Shown here: positions 10,385 to 22,264 of the stretch, piece after piece
Layout: every line of letters starts with the position of its first letter
How positions within the stretch are numbered: the stretch's first letter is position 1
Assembly (NCBI GenBank): GCA_022560025.1
Contig: JAFISE010000083.1
Span: forward strand, 62,001-126,000
Length of the DNA: 64,000 nucleotides
Source: Stagonosporopsis chrysanthemi
Lineage: Eukaryota > Ascomycota > Dothideomycetes > Pleosporales > Didymellaceae
Direction of reading: 5' to 3'
The notes under the pieces: model-generated
Told to the model about the DNA's origin: nothing
Databases searched by the model: none
Seen by the model: only the letters and a program-made list of their open reading frames with translations
Made by a program: the position numbers and the translations under genes

Positions 10385-10766
10385 CGAGCAAGCCGGCTTG
10401 CCGCGCCGTTGCCTTGAGTCGACTCAGTCCCGGACGCTGGGGGTCCATGTCCGCGCAGTGCAAGGTGTGCAGTGAAGTCATCCATTGATACCGAAAGCGA
10501 GCGCGTAAGAATAACCGTGCCGAAGCACACCTCTGTGTAAGAAATACCCCCCTCTGTCCATCCATCCATCCATTCCTTTCTTTCCTCCATGCTCTCTTCT
10601 CTACCCCCAGCCCAGACCAGCGGAAATGCAAAACAATGCCCAACTCCAGCGAATGCCGATACGCCCATGGTTCATAACCTGATGCTCATCTACCCACCTA
10701 CCTCCCTGCCTGCCTAATAGTCCTCTGCTGCGCCACCAGCAAAGCAAACCCAGCAAAGCCGAGTCC
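10385..10766. other. short intergenic stretch between convergent genes
   Basis: The stretch holds the 3' ends of two convergent genes and a short TCCA repeat around 10557-10572. No gene is supported. Confidence 0.5.
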
Positions 10767-12194
10767 TCACACGACAAACTTCTCGCCGACATTCTCCTCG
10801 ACCTCAACCGTGGTCGTGACGCGGATATCGTTCTTCCTCTGTCTCTGCAGCTGCGGCTGCGACGAAAGCGGCGGAGAAGGAGGAGTGGGGAACCCCATTT
10901 CCTCATCAGCGCCCCGCTCCGAGACGCCGTACTTATCGCAATCCCGTAGTATCGTCTCCTCGCTCGCATTGTCGCTGCCGAGCTTGACAGAGGTGCGCAG
11001 GCCGCCGGCGCCATGGGGGCCGGCAAACACGCCCCTGGTGCTCGAGCATCTGTGTGATGCGGCGGCGCCACCGAGCTTGCCGGCTGCGTACTCGCCCAGC
11101 GGGAAGCTGCGGGCTTTGTAGCCGGGGGATGCCGTGTACGCGCCGCTGTTGCTGTTGCTGTGCGCACTCGAGTCGCCGCGCGAGCCGTACGCGATGCGGA
11201 CGTACAGGGGCCGCAGGACGGGAATGCAGGCGCAGATGATGGTGAGGCAGATTTCGGAGCTGGACCAGAGCAGCATGGGCGCGGTTTCGTAGACGTAGTT
11301 TTCGGGGCTGGCGAGGGTGCGGAGTTCCACTGTGCGCACGACGCTGCAGGCGCCGGCGAAGACGCCCAGGGAGAGTCCGCATGCGATGGTGATTTTCTCT
11401 TTGCGTTTCATATTCAGCCCCATTACTACGGGCCAGGGCAGGATGGCAAGGACAAAGTCCATGGTTGCGGACCAGGCTGGGGGGGTTAGTTGGGATCAAG
11501 GAGTGATTTGGGATAAGGGGGACTAACCACCCATGGATAGACCGACATCGGTGAAGTTGATGGGGCAGTAGCCGCCGGGGATTGTTTGATCCCACAAGAA
11601 AGCCACCGGCTTGCACTGCAGGAAGAGTAGCGCGGTGGTGATGGTGCTGAAGATGGCTGTACTGATGGTCACGCTCCATAGGAGTGCGATGTGCCATTTG
11701 CGGAGTACGATACGCAGTAAGAACAGCGCGATTGCAGCTTTGGAGACGGCAATGCCCATCTAGTGCTGTTAGTCTCTGATAGCTCAACATGAACCTTTGA
11801 GGCTGTACTCACGATGCATATCCCCTGGCCTATAGCCTCCCAGTATATGGCTTTCGAGCTGTCTAGACCAAGGCGAATGATGTCCTCAGTCTTCTTGCCA
11901 ACGCCATGACTGATACCAACTGATGTAGCCGCGATGAAGGCGACAAACGTTATCTGATACCAGTCAGCCGGGACATATCCGAGTAGATGACACGGTGAGA
12001 TAGCAGAAGAGAGAGTGTGGGCTAAAGCATTGCGGACTCACCAGATTGACGACCATCATGAGGTCATCCCACCCTAGGTTTCTGATAATGTAGTACCGAG
12101 TGTAAATCCGCAACACGATGAAGACGAACGAGATGATGACCTGGAACCACATCACTCCGTTCAGGATTGGACCGAAGTCTTCGGGCTTCGCCAT
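10767..12194 (-). CDS. fungal rhodopsin-like (PTH11-related) seven-helix membrane protein
   Basis: I assemble four exons on the minus strand: 12042-12194, 11813-11953, 11528-11759 and 10767-11476, giving 411 residues with all junctions in frame. The N-terminal ~260 residues are hydrophobic helices with the landmarks of the fungal 'rhodopsin domain' family: YTRYYIIRNLGWDD after helix 1, CKPVAFLWDQ in the middle, and a junction that gives AWSATMDFVLAILPW before a late helix. The C-terminal ~130 residues are hydrophilic, Ser/Gly-rich and probably cytoplasmic. Related proteins include Pth11-like receptors that sense surface cues, but this one shows no CFEM domain, so receptor function is only inference. 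The start at 12194 gives a short extracellular N-terminus before the first helix. Confidence 0.85.
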
Positions 12195-14354
12195 CTTTGC
12201 TTTTTGGTGATCGGGATGCCTCCTACGTAGGTAGGATGTGTCCACTGGCCCAAGGCAGTGACGGTGACGGCACAGCCGCCAGGCGAGAGGAATGCGAGTC
12301 AATCTACTCCGTCAATCGACAGAAGAAACTGTGCCTGTTGAGAGCGAGATAACTTCAAGAGCTGATTCTGAAACACGCAAGTGACACTGAGGAGAAGGAG
12401 CGTTGGAAAATGAATAGAGATAATGATATGGGGTGTCAGAATACACAGAAGTGATACCGATATATTCGATCCTTGAGTGGACCTCGACAGTACGGCTTAC
12501 CTCAATCATCATTATCAACATACTCCAGGTCGACGTTCACACTGCGGTACTCCCGGCCGCTAGGCAGATCGTCACCGGCCTCGTCTGCTGCGGGTAGAAG
12601 TGCGCCAATACTCAAAACGACAAGATAGACAATGCACCACCCGCCCAGAGCGTGATGGGATAAGGCCTCGCATTTGTCCGTCGAATGCCACGCGATGAAG
12701 CTGCATGAGGCAATGTTTTTTATTCGGAGCGAGCCTCGAAGAAGTAAGTTGCCAGTGATGCCCCTGGCATGGCGCATGAGGCTAGGAAATTGACGCGTTT
12801 GATACGTGATGGCGTGCATATGAGCGTGTCCAGCACAGACGAAGTCTCTGTAGCCACCCAAAGTAGCACAAGTTGTCCCTGACTGTCCATGCTTGATATC
12901 AGGGTCTTGAGCATGGCCATGCCACGAGGGAACTCTCCAGTTCGTTCAACGGTGAGGGATATAGCTGTCCGTGTCTGTTCTCCTGCCCCTGGATGTGAAG
13001 CTCGTGTTCCAGGAACGTCATTGACGACGTGCGGAGGAGCGCGCAATGGTATCCACCCCGGCCTCCACCCTGGCGAACGCCTCCTGCCTCGGACTCTGGA
13101 TCTGGGGAATGTTGAGTCCATAAACCTGCAAAAGTACGGAGACGTGCAAATTCTGCTCGCTCAACGGCTGTCATTCGTTGCACTCAGACCTGGTCGACAA
13201 TATAGTCAATGGTCTCACAACCGTGCATACTGGTACCCAATTGCCGTGCGACCTTTATACGTTTGAGCGGCTGCGCGGGAGCGGCTCGCTCTCCACCTTG
13301 GGGATTTGTGGACCTAATGCTGATGTCACTCGCCTTGTTCCTTTTTCGTGTTCTGGACAGCGGCGCGGCCGCAGTGGCTTGAGTATCCTGTGATCCTATA
13401 TTTGCGACGAGGCTGCATTGCTTTACCGCAACGTCGGTACATTGACTGCACGCACAGATTACACACAGAGCAAACTCGATACGTCCACCTCGACGAAGGC
13501 CTGATTGCCGTTGTGAGGAACTGATGTGGATGTGTTGATGGATGAGTTGCAGGTGCTAAGCAAGAATGGGGTCCTTGCCCGTGACGCCATCTCAAGCGAG
13601 CCACTAGGACCCGCTCCATCCGGCGCCCCGATCCTTCCTTCTCCACACCACGCCTACGTTCCTCGGTTGTGTAACAGTAGCTCTTAGATTGAGGAAGAAT
13701 TCCAACTCTCACCGCTAGAGCGCCCGCAGATGCTGTGCCTCCACACCACGCGCATGGCAATCGCTGCTGTGCGTCCACGTTGACCGGCGTACGCCATAAG
13801 GATCGCTGCCATGCGGACTCCAGACGGATCGTCAGGCATGTCTCGCACGCTAGCGCCTTCCCCCGAGATAGCCAGACCAAAACGAGCGAGCAAGACAAGA
13901 ACGAACGGGAGCCATGACCATGTTGCCGCTGTACCCCTGCATGTGGACTCGACCTTCTGAAAACTGGCGATGTTCGGTAGACTCTCGCAATACATCAGCC
14001 ACCTCCGTTCGCCATTGCAACCTGGCGATATCTCAAACTTCAAGAGACTTCGCGAACCTATAGTCCGGGACACCGAAAGGCCGCAAGACGGCTCGTGTCA
14101 GGCCCAAAAAGTAGACCATGACAAGTTTCGTCAGTGGTAGAAACATCATACAGCTCGGCTTTGGCTTGCTATGTCCGCGGAGCTTCATACATTGGCGCCG
14201 TTCCTGATAATCCCTGTATCTTACACAGCACCCTAAGGTCTGTCTGCAGGGCTCGAATGTTGTGACATCCCGCGCGATCGGCCCTCGATTATACAGGTCA
14301 CGTCTGCCCCTCAGTCACAACTCTATCTTCCTGTCATTTTCGTCAAACACTAGT
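12195..14354. other. 2.2-kb gap; possible degraded coding sequence on the minus strand at ~12.5-13.35 kb
   Basis: No intact gene is supported. On the minus strand between about 13350 and 12500, several short protein-like stretches lie in different frames and are cut by stop codons. One contains HGCETIDYIVDQ before a stop; the next frame contains VYGLNIPQIQSPRQEAF before another stop. Further on, a hydrophobic patch reads GGWCIVYLVVLSIGALL. This could be a decayed gene, or chance. I cannot name a family. The rest, 13.4-14.3 kb, shows nothing clear. Confidence 0.22.
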
Positions 14355-16084
14355 ATGGCACTGGCTTCGTTACTACTGAAGGCGCTCGGTATCGCGGTGG
14401 TCGTGTGGGTCATTCAGTATGTTGTTGCATACCTGCGATCACCTTTGAAGAAGATTCCAGGCCCTTTCCTGGCCAAGTTCTCGAACGTCTGGCGTCTGTG
14501 GAACCACTACGGGCAGACGCACATCGAGACGCAGAAAGAGTTGCACAAGAAGTACGGTGACGTGGTTCGCCTCGGCCCGAACACTGTCAGTATTGCTGAT
14601 GCAGGCCTTCTCAAAACGATCTACTCCACTCGAGGCACGTTCTTGAAGGTAAGTGGTGATCTGAGGATAATACGTAGTGCTGTACTGACCCGCTGTAGAG
14701 CGACTACTACTCTGGTATAGTCATAAACGACAACTACTAGTATTGCCTACTGACGCATCGCAGTGAATGATGCTCTTCAAAACGGCCATCTCATCCAAAA
14801 TTTGTTCAGCACTCGCAGCAATGAGTATCACGCCAAAGGTCTTCGACCTGTTCAGAAGTTGTACAATTTCCAAAGTGCTCTGCAGCTCGAGCCGCTCATG
14901 AACAATGACCTCCGTGTCTTCGGAACCGAGCTCGAGCGAAGGTTCATGCTTGGAGACAACAAAGGCAAGACATGTGACATTGCTGACTGGATCTCGTACT
15001 TCGCTTGGGACTTCCTCGGTGACATGACCTGGAGTAAGCGCATGGGATTCATGGAGCAGGGAAAAGACATCGGCGGCATGTTGCAGACGGCTGAAAACGT
15101 GATGAGATATTTCTCAGTGGTAAGTGCCTCAATAAATTTGACACCCAGACTACTTATCAACTGTAGGTCGGGCAAATCCCCGCTCTAGACAAACTGCTCG
15201 GCAAGAACCCCTATCTGAACAAGCTCTACAAGTTCGACGACTTTGCAGTTGCTGCAGGGTTCGCAGTAGAGCGATTCGTGGAACGCATGCAAAACATGGG
15301 CGAGTTCAAAGACAAGAATGACTTTGTGAACGGCTATCTCGCTGCGAAGGAAGCCCGTCCAGATCTTGTAGGTGACAACGAAGTGATCGGTTACATGATT
15401 CTCAACATCCTTGGAGGCGCAGATACTCTCGCCATCTGCACAAAGGCAATCTTTTACCATCTGCTCAAGTCACCCGCTGCCAAGGCAAAGCTTGTGCAAG
15501 AGCTTCGAGGGGCCAACCTTCCCAACCCAGCACCCTATCAAGCTCTTGAGAAGCTGCCTTACCTTGATGCCTGTATCAAAGAAGGTCTACGCATGCATCC
15601 TGTCATTGGTCACGTCCTCGAGCGCGTCGTCCCTGCAACAGGCATGACTCTCCCCAACGGCACTGAGCTTCCACCTGGCACCATAGTCGGAGCCAATCCA
15701 TGGATAATCCACACGGACAAGCGGATCTTTGGTAATGATGCCGAGCATTACCGTCCTGAGCGATGGCTACGTGGCGATAGCGAGAGTGAGGATGCGTACG
15801 CAGCACGCCTGAAGGTTATGAAAGACGCCGACCTGTCTTTCGGCGGGGGCAATCGTGTCTGCTTGGGTCGTCCACTCGCATTGATCGAGTTGTATAAGAT
15901 CATGAGCTTTGTTCTTTGCAACTATAATGTAAGATCGCACCTCACGTATCTTACTTGCTAAGCAGTACTAACGTGCGACCAGATCGAGCTTGAGGATCCG
16001 AGTAAGAAGTGGGACTTGCAGAAGCAGTGGTTCGTCTGGCCGCATAATATCAAGGTCAGGATGAGTCTCTTCGAGGAGGCATAG
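14355..16084 (+). CDS. cytochrome P450 monooxygenase (pisatin-demethylase-like group)
   Basis: Five exons give 509 residues: 14355-14648, 14699-14714, 14764-15119, 15167-15928 and 15983-16084. Exon 2 is only 16 bases long, but it is needed to keep the frame and reads SDYYS between conserved flanks. The N-terminus has one membrane anchor (about residues 8-27) followed by the proline hinge KKIPGPF. The K-helix E-x-x-R motif is EGLR (E361). The PERW motif occurs in HYRPERW, and the heme loop is FGGGNRVCLGR with Cys454 as the iron ligand. This is a microsomal monooxygenase using NADPH-P450 reductase. Overall resemblance is to the pisatin demethylase/benzoate-hydroxylase-like fungal groups, but the substrate cannot be read. 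No other biosynthetic gene adjoins it. Confidence 0.92.
14699..14714 (+). other. 16-base micro-exon of the P450 gene
   Basis: The 16 bases lie between a TAG acceptor (14698) and a GTATAG donor (14715). They supply five codons plus one base and restore the frame between exons 1 and 3. Without them the conserved stretch after the substrate-recognition region would be shifted. Confidence 0.8.
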
Positions 16085-16298
16085 GCGGGTGATTGAAATC
16101 AGAATGTGTCTCGGTAAATGTGTCTTCTAAGAAATTCAGAGAATTGATGCTTCTGCGTATTAATACTAAGCTATTGGTTATACATACAAAACTACTATTT
16201 CACTATGCCAACAATACAACACTGAGTCTCGATTACATACCACTTTCCAGACTCTTCCTAACCTTCTGGAGCAGAGCACCTCATGATTACACACATGC

Positions 16299-17090
16299 TT
16301 ACAGAGCCCAAGCAGCAGCACCAAGCACCATAGCCATCACCTCAGGTACCATGGTAGCAACAGCCGCAGCACCAGTGAACATCGTCATGCTGGTAGTACG
16401 GGAAGGACTGCCGGTGCCACTCCTGGTCGCACTAGTGGGTCTTCCGGAGACGCTAGACGCACTGCTCGGGCGGACACTGCCAGTCGACGACGCAGTCATG
16501 GTCGAGTTGCGCGCGCTCGACGAAGCGAGGAAGCCATTGCAAAGGCCGTTGTTGCACGAGTTGAACGCACACTGCGAGTCGCTGGTACAACCCGCATTGA
16601 AGTTTCCACACGCGGCAATCAGCCCGGCATTGCTAGCCCAGCACTGTGCGCCGCCGGCGCACTGGCTGGGGTTCACGAAGGGATTGCACTGCGCGCCGAG
16701 TGGGAGCGAGCCGGGGGCCGCGGTGACGGTGGACGAGGGCGCGGGGGAGTAGCCGCCGGTAGGTGTGCTTGTGATTGTGGGGGAGGCTGAGGGTGAGGAG
16801 GAAGAGGAGGACAGGAAGCCGTTACAGAGGCCTTGGTTGCAGGTGTTGAAGGCGCATTGCTGGTTGCTGGTGCAGGCGGATTGGAAGTTTCCGCAGCGAG
16901 GCTGCAGCATCGAGTTTGTTGCATAGCATTGCGCGCCCAACGCACATGGGGTGCCGCCGGGGACACAGTCGGCGCCGAGTTGGATAACGGCGCCGATGGG
17001 GCCTTGGCTGGTCGTGGCGGCGGCGGAGCTTGATTGCGCTGAGGCAAGGGTTGCGGCTGTCGCCAGTACTGTGAAGATGGTGTACTGCAT
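16299..17090 (-). CDS. secreted cysteine-rich protein with duplicated module, probably GPI-anchored
   Basis: This is a 263-residue single-exon protein. Residues 1-18 form a signal peptide ending ASA. Two similar cysteine modules follow (about residues 40-93 and 130-190). Each has the order LGAxC...C..GAQCxA, then CGNF, CTS, QCAFN-x-CN and GLCNGFL, so eight cysteines repeat with the same spacing. They are joined by a Ser/Pro/Thr linker. The C-terminus is Ser/Thr-rich with a final hydrophobic tail (GAAAWAL), as in GPI-anchored wall proteins. I cannot name the module. It resembles small apoplastic cysteine-rich proteins of plant-associated fungi. A TATA-like element lies about 130 bases upstream. 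Confidence 0.82.
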   Translation of the reverse strand: MQYTIFTVLATAATLASAQSSSAAATTSQGPIGAVIQLGADCVPGGTPCALGAQCYATNSMLQPRCGNFQSACTSNQQCAFNTCNQGLCNGFLSSSSSSPSASPTITSTPTGGYSPAPSSTVTAAPGSLPLGAQCNPFVNPSQCAGGAQCWASNAGLIAACGNFNAGCTSDSQCAFNSCNNGLCNGFLASSSARNSTMTASSTGSVRPSSASSVSGRPTSATRSGTGSPSRTTSMTMFTGAAAVATMVPEVMAMVLGAAAWAL

Positions 17091-20000
17091 GGTGGGTGGT
17101 GTGTTTTGGACAAGGAGAATACGGATCTCAGAGGCAATTGACAGAGACGGTTCGGGAGGAAGGACACTTGAAAAGAGTTGTGAAACTTGTGTTGATGGGA
17201 AAATAGGCGTAGGTGCCTGCTCTTATACAACGAAGCTCGTACTACTTCGTGTTCAAGAGGCAAAGCATGGCTAGCTGATGGTTTCAGCCGCTTGGCGCTC
17301 GTAACCTGTAGTTACCAACCTCTCCATGACCCCCGAGCAGTTTCACGATGTCAATGTTTGGCTGTGGTTCTATTGCTTCGAGAACTGGGTGGTTGGCGTA
17401 GTGACGATGCCACCGCGTGCGGGGTCAAAGTCCACGCCCAAGTTCCTGTGCTAGGACGTTCCAACCACCCTCTGCAGACAGCAACGCTGGATGCGGATTC
17501 TGTTCGTGCAATGTTATTCTTAGCACACTACCATCGGAGCGGCGTCCGGTTTTCTGGGGAAGTGGGTCGGCGTGGCGCAGCGTGCAGGGCGATCGAAATG
17601 CGCCGCATGTCCGCTTGCCCTCGCATTCGTGGAGTTTATATTCCAGATATGTATAGGAGTCCTTCGTATAGAGAACACGAGTGCGGATGCGCTGTCGTAT
17701 CCTTGGACTTCTGCGACCAGAGTACCTGGCGCGAGGTTGATCGAAAAGCAGGTGGTGGAAAACTGAATTCTTCGCTTGCACAAACCGACAGCCACGCCCT
17801 TCCCGCTCATTGTCTAGGCGACACGAAACAACACAACACAGGTGGAGCTGCTTTGCATCAGCCATATGCCACAAAGTGTCCGCGGTAGCTGATCCAACTT
17901 GGAATAAATCGATCGTTCAGCTGTACAGTGTGGCGCCCTCGGTCTAGTGTTGATGCAGCAACCAGCCCCTGCGATACTGCGACAATTTTCGAAAACACCA
18001 GTGTGAGCGGGCTGGCTGCTAAACGTCTCAACTTGCTCTATAGCACCGGCATCGCCGAATCGGACGGTGACTTCTCTCGCAGCTTATAGCTGACTCTCCC
18101 TATTGTAGGTGGATGGCGTGTGAACCGATCCATCGTTCTTCATGTCTCGTTTTGACCATCGTGTCGTAGCATGCGGAGGCGGGGCCTGGGTGGCAGGTCA
18201 CTGTCGTTGAGAAGCCTTGTACAACAGAGTGCTCTCTGCATGGTGAACGCTTACTTGCCGATTGGATATTGGCCACGCTGGAGACCCGGGTCCAGGATAG
18301 TTCTGGCTTGCAGATGGCTAGTTTGAGCTTGCTCCATGTCGCTAGAACAGTTTCGGTAAGACTCAGGCCTTGGTCCGTGAAGCCCGTATTAGGTTCGTTG
18401 TTTCTGCCAGTGGACTGGAAATATATGCCTTCTAGTCTGCGCGTGTGCGTTATCGTTGCGAACTTTCGTACGCTAGCCAGTGCAATTGCTCGTACTCAGT
18501 ACAGTCTTCGTGTGCTAAAGCCTTTGCGCAACCGTGACCAAGTACGCTCTAATGGTGACACTGTAGAGATCACCGTTTTCTCCCAGATTGCACCTGTGCG
18601 ATGCGATACTGCAGAGTAACAACGTTCTAAAATTCCACCGGAGGGTGTGTGTTTGCGAACCTCGTAGCGCCGGGGCAGACCAAGCATCGCAGCAGCTGAA
18701 GCTCCACTACTGCTCTACTTGTTGATCGTACAATTGACTCATCGGCAGAGCTGAGGGGTAAGAGGACCTACATGTATTCCCATTGTGAGAAGAGGTGCGA
18801 AAGAGCAATGATTGAGGGTTGAATAGAGATCGCCAAGGCTACACAAGAGCAAGGCGCAATATTGCGCCATATCTATACTTCGACCACTTCGAAATGACTT
18901 CAGACGCTCGAAATCTGGTCTCGAATGAGCTTGGGATGGAAGAGTATGGCAAGAGGATTCACTGCTGATATTCATCGTGTACTACATGGAGCTTCGAGGA
19001 CTGCATGCTCTTGGTGATCTTGACCCGACAAATGGAAGATGTTGTCTTGTTTTGAGCTCGCTTAACTGGAGCATGGGTTACTGTGAACGTCTGCTTTTTA
19101 GCATACTGGCAATGAAGTCGATGGCCAAGTAGAAATCTGGACAACATTGCAGTCCTCAATGGCAACGTAGCATTAAATTGCACGAGATGCCATTGTTTGT
19201 GCCTTTAGTATGAAGAGAGGTGTTTGGACGAATTCGATCAGGATACATCGATTGCAGGCAGCTGAGGAGTGGTTAGGTTCACGGAAAACATTGACAGAAT
19301 CAGGCTAAGCCCCTGGGTCAGTACGAAGAGGCTGTCAATGTCTTCGCAGATTGAAACGATCATCGTGGCATACCTCGAGTAGTCGTATGGTGGTACAGAG
19401 CGCGGAGTGAGGGACGCAAGATGCACTATAATTGTACAGACCTGTCCTAATCGCCTTTCTGAAAGATTTACTCGATACAATCGAGCAAGTGATACACCGA
19501 TCAATCTCGCCTCGGACCTTTGAGCGTGTACCCGCTGGATTTCCTGCAGTAGCCGCGATCTAGACAGTGTCAAGAAGAAAATTTCTACACACGTTGCATG
19601 AAAGGATCGTGGGGTCGCGGCAAAATGCTACGCAGCGCCGCATTTGTACAGCTTTTGTCGTGGGAACCGCCGTCCAGCGAACGTGTGGACCCTCATCATG
19701 GAAAATTTGTCGCTACCCGACGTACCGATGCGGGTGCATCCTCCGCGGTTGACTCGCGCATTCATTGGCTTGAACAGGCCGCAAAGCTATCGTACGCCAA
19801 TCAGTCTCGCGATATCAACACGATGATAACGAACCTTAAGTCGTAGCTGAGTTCTCCAGACAATTTCTATTACTGTAACTGGTAGAGAACAAAGGACTCC
19901 CGATGATGAGCTCATAGTAATGGTCAGCCGCCTGAAGAGTACCTAGTACAGCAGACAACGTGATGTGCGTGATCATGCGCCTACCAAGATCTCTGGGCCC

Positions 20001-20352
20001 ATGCGGGAAACCGCCTAAAAGCACACAACCCTGCATGTCCGCTCATCGCGGGTGCGGGTTTGCATTGCGTATATAGGCCTTGGGCCTCAAAATCGCTTGA
20101 AAGTCCAGCTCCTATTTTTTGGAATCTTGATTCTTCTTGGTTGTTGCAACCGTGGAGTATCTGTGCCACAAGTCCACTCGATAGCTCCGCCGTACCTACG
20201 TCACTCGGTCCGTAACACCGAGCAACTCTCCTCGGCAGCACTTGGGCGAGCGTGCGCGCAGAGTGCCGCTGTTGTTACGGTACGCCTGTACACGTCGGAA
20301 TACTCGGGAGTCTTTTGATTCAGGCAGAGAAAGAGACATCCAGTCGCCCATC
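17091..20352. other. 3.3-kb gap without a supported gene
   Basis: Many short frames occur here, but none shows a signal peptide, domain motif or plausible splicing. The first 130 bases are promoter of the minus-strand cysteine-rich gene and the last ~300 are promoter of the MFS gene, with a TATATA at 20070. I see no transposon ends, tRNA boxes or tandem repeats. Confidence 0.5.
17221..17227 (-). promoter_or_regulatory. TATA-like box of the cysteine-rich protein gene
   Basis: On the minus strand the bases read TATAAGA, about 130 bases before the ATG at 17090. The position fits a core promoter. Confidence 0.35.
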
Positions 20353-22264
20353 ATGTCGCTCTCTGAACGTCTCACAACGATGGAGGAGTACCAGCCGTGG
20401 AGTGCGCCCGGTAGTCGCGAATCTTCGCGCAATCGCAAGATGTCATTCAATCCAGTGGGAACCTGGACTGAAGCTGCAGGGGAGGTGCAGCCTGTCAGCG
20501 CATTCGAAGTTCCTCGATGGAAGAGATATCGTGAGTAGTAACCACCGTGTGCGACGCGGGGAGCTAATCATTGTGCAGTACAGGTTTTCCTTGCATGCAT
20601 TTACTGTCTCTTAGCCGCTGGTGTAGTTTTTGGCTTTGCGGCGATCAAGCCAGTATTGCTGGCAGAGGGCGTGTACAGAAACAGATGTTCAGAACAGGAG
20701 CTAAAGGACGACGTTCGAGTTTGTTACGAGCAGGAGCTGAGGTAAGTACGAACAGCTTTGGAAGAAGAATGCGACCTTGTTAACCAATAGCAGGCTCAAC
20801 CTCATGTTCACTATCGCCGCCGTCTCCACGAACGTCGTTGCACTGCCTGTTGGTACAATACTCGATCGTTATGGGCCCCGAGTGTCAGGCATAATCGGAG
20901 CGATCTCAATAACATTGGGAACTCTGCTTTTCGCATTCGCAGCGGAGCTTTCGTTCGATGCGTACATCCCTGGCTATCTTTTCCTGGCTCTAGGTGGACC
21001 GTTTGTATTCATCTCGTCTTTCCAGCTCAGCAACACCTTTCCGCAGTACTCAGGGTTGATTTTGGCCCTCCTTACTGGTGCTTTCGACACCTCGAGTGCC
21101 ATCTTCCTGTTCTATCGACTGGTGTACCAAGCAACAGACGGCGCCTTCACACCAAAGAAATTCTTCCTCGGGTACCTGATAGTCCCAGTATTTATTCTGG
21201 CGGTGCAGATTTTGTTCATGCCTTCCACTTCATACAAGACAGTGGGCGAGCTGGTCAACGAAGTAGAGGAGGACAACAGTGTTCATGACTCAGACGACGA
21301 GATCGAGGACCACGCTACGGTCCAGAGCTTGCAGGACGCCCGTCGTGCGCATCGAGACAGCATTGCCAGTGAGATCACCGCTCTGTTGGGCACAAAGGAT
21401 GGTGCAAACCAAGCCAAGGAGGAAGAGACCAAGCGCAACAAGTCAGGCGTTTGGGGTGCCTTGCATGGACGTACTGCAGTCGAACAGATAAAGACGCCAT
21501 GGTTCATTTTGATAACTCTGTTCACCGTGCTGCAGATGACGAGGATCAACTATTTCGTTGCAACCATTCGCTCGCAGTACACCTACATCTTCCACGACTA
21601 CTCGAAAGCGGTGGAGATTAACAACTTCTTCGATGTTGCGTTACCTGTGGGTGGCATCATCTCGATTCCTTTCATTGGCTTGATTCTGGATAATACCAGC
21701 ACTACCTTCACCCTGTCACTGTTGGTAACCATCGCTACCACCATTGGGGTCTTAGGTGTGATCCCCGAGACTTGGGCGGCTTACGGGAACATCATTCTGT
21801 TCGTGCTGTATAGACCTTTGTACTACACAGCAGTCTCGTAAGTGATAGACACCTATATTGCAATCACCTACTGACAACTTTACAGTGACTACTCTGCCAA
21901 AGTCTTTGGGTTCGCCACTTTTGGTAAAGTGTACGGACTGATCATCTGCTTGGCTGGTCTCCTCAACTTCTCACAGTCTGCGCTCGATGCAGCAACACAT
22001 AAGACATTTAAGAACGACCCCGTACCTATAAATGTTATCCTCCTGGGCCTGGCACTACTTGTCGGTATCGCTCTAGTTGCCTTCGTGTACAGCAGAAGCC
22101 ACAAGATTATGAGAGAGAACATCGAAGAAGAGGCCGAGGAAGCTAGCGAAAGGCTGATGCCTGGTGTCAGCGTCGGTGCACAAGATTACGGCGGTATCAC
22201 CGCCAATGGCACTAACGGTGCAAGCCCTGGACAAGAGGAAGAGAGAAGAGGTCGCAAGCTATGA
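20353..22264 (+). CDS. major facilitator superfamily transporter, Fmp42/SLC43-like
   Basis: Four exons, 20353-20530, 20579-20741, 20794-21837 and 21886-22264, join in frame to 587 residues. A hydrophilic N-terminus of about 58 residues precedes helix 1. The usual MFS loop between helices 2 and 3 is present as DRYGPRVSG. A long acidic loop, about residues 270-340, separates the two six-helix halves, and the final ~60 residues are acidic and cytosolic. The pattern, including NTFPQYSG and RINYFVATIRSQ, resembles yeast Fmp42 and animal SLC43 amino-acid transporters. Substrate is not determinable; an amino-acid-like solute is a guess from the relatives. A TATATA at 20070 lies about 280 bases upstream. 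Confidence 0.85.

Noticed and set aside
6711..16084. Secondary-metabolite cluster built around the P450 and NmrA-like gene
   Set aside because: No polyketide synthase, peptide synthetase, terpene cyclase or pathway regulator lies nearby; the genes between them are unrelated.
16093..16752. Plus-strand frame of 219 codons opposite the cysteine-rich protein gene
   Set aside because: Antisense of the repeat-rich gene; the cysteine modules and signal peptide lie on the minus strand.
17292..17888. Plus-strand frame of 198 codons in the 3.3-kb gap
   Set aside because: No recognisable feature, and comparable antisense frames overlap it, so it is probably chance.
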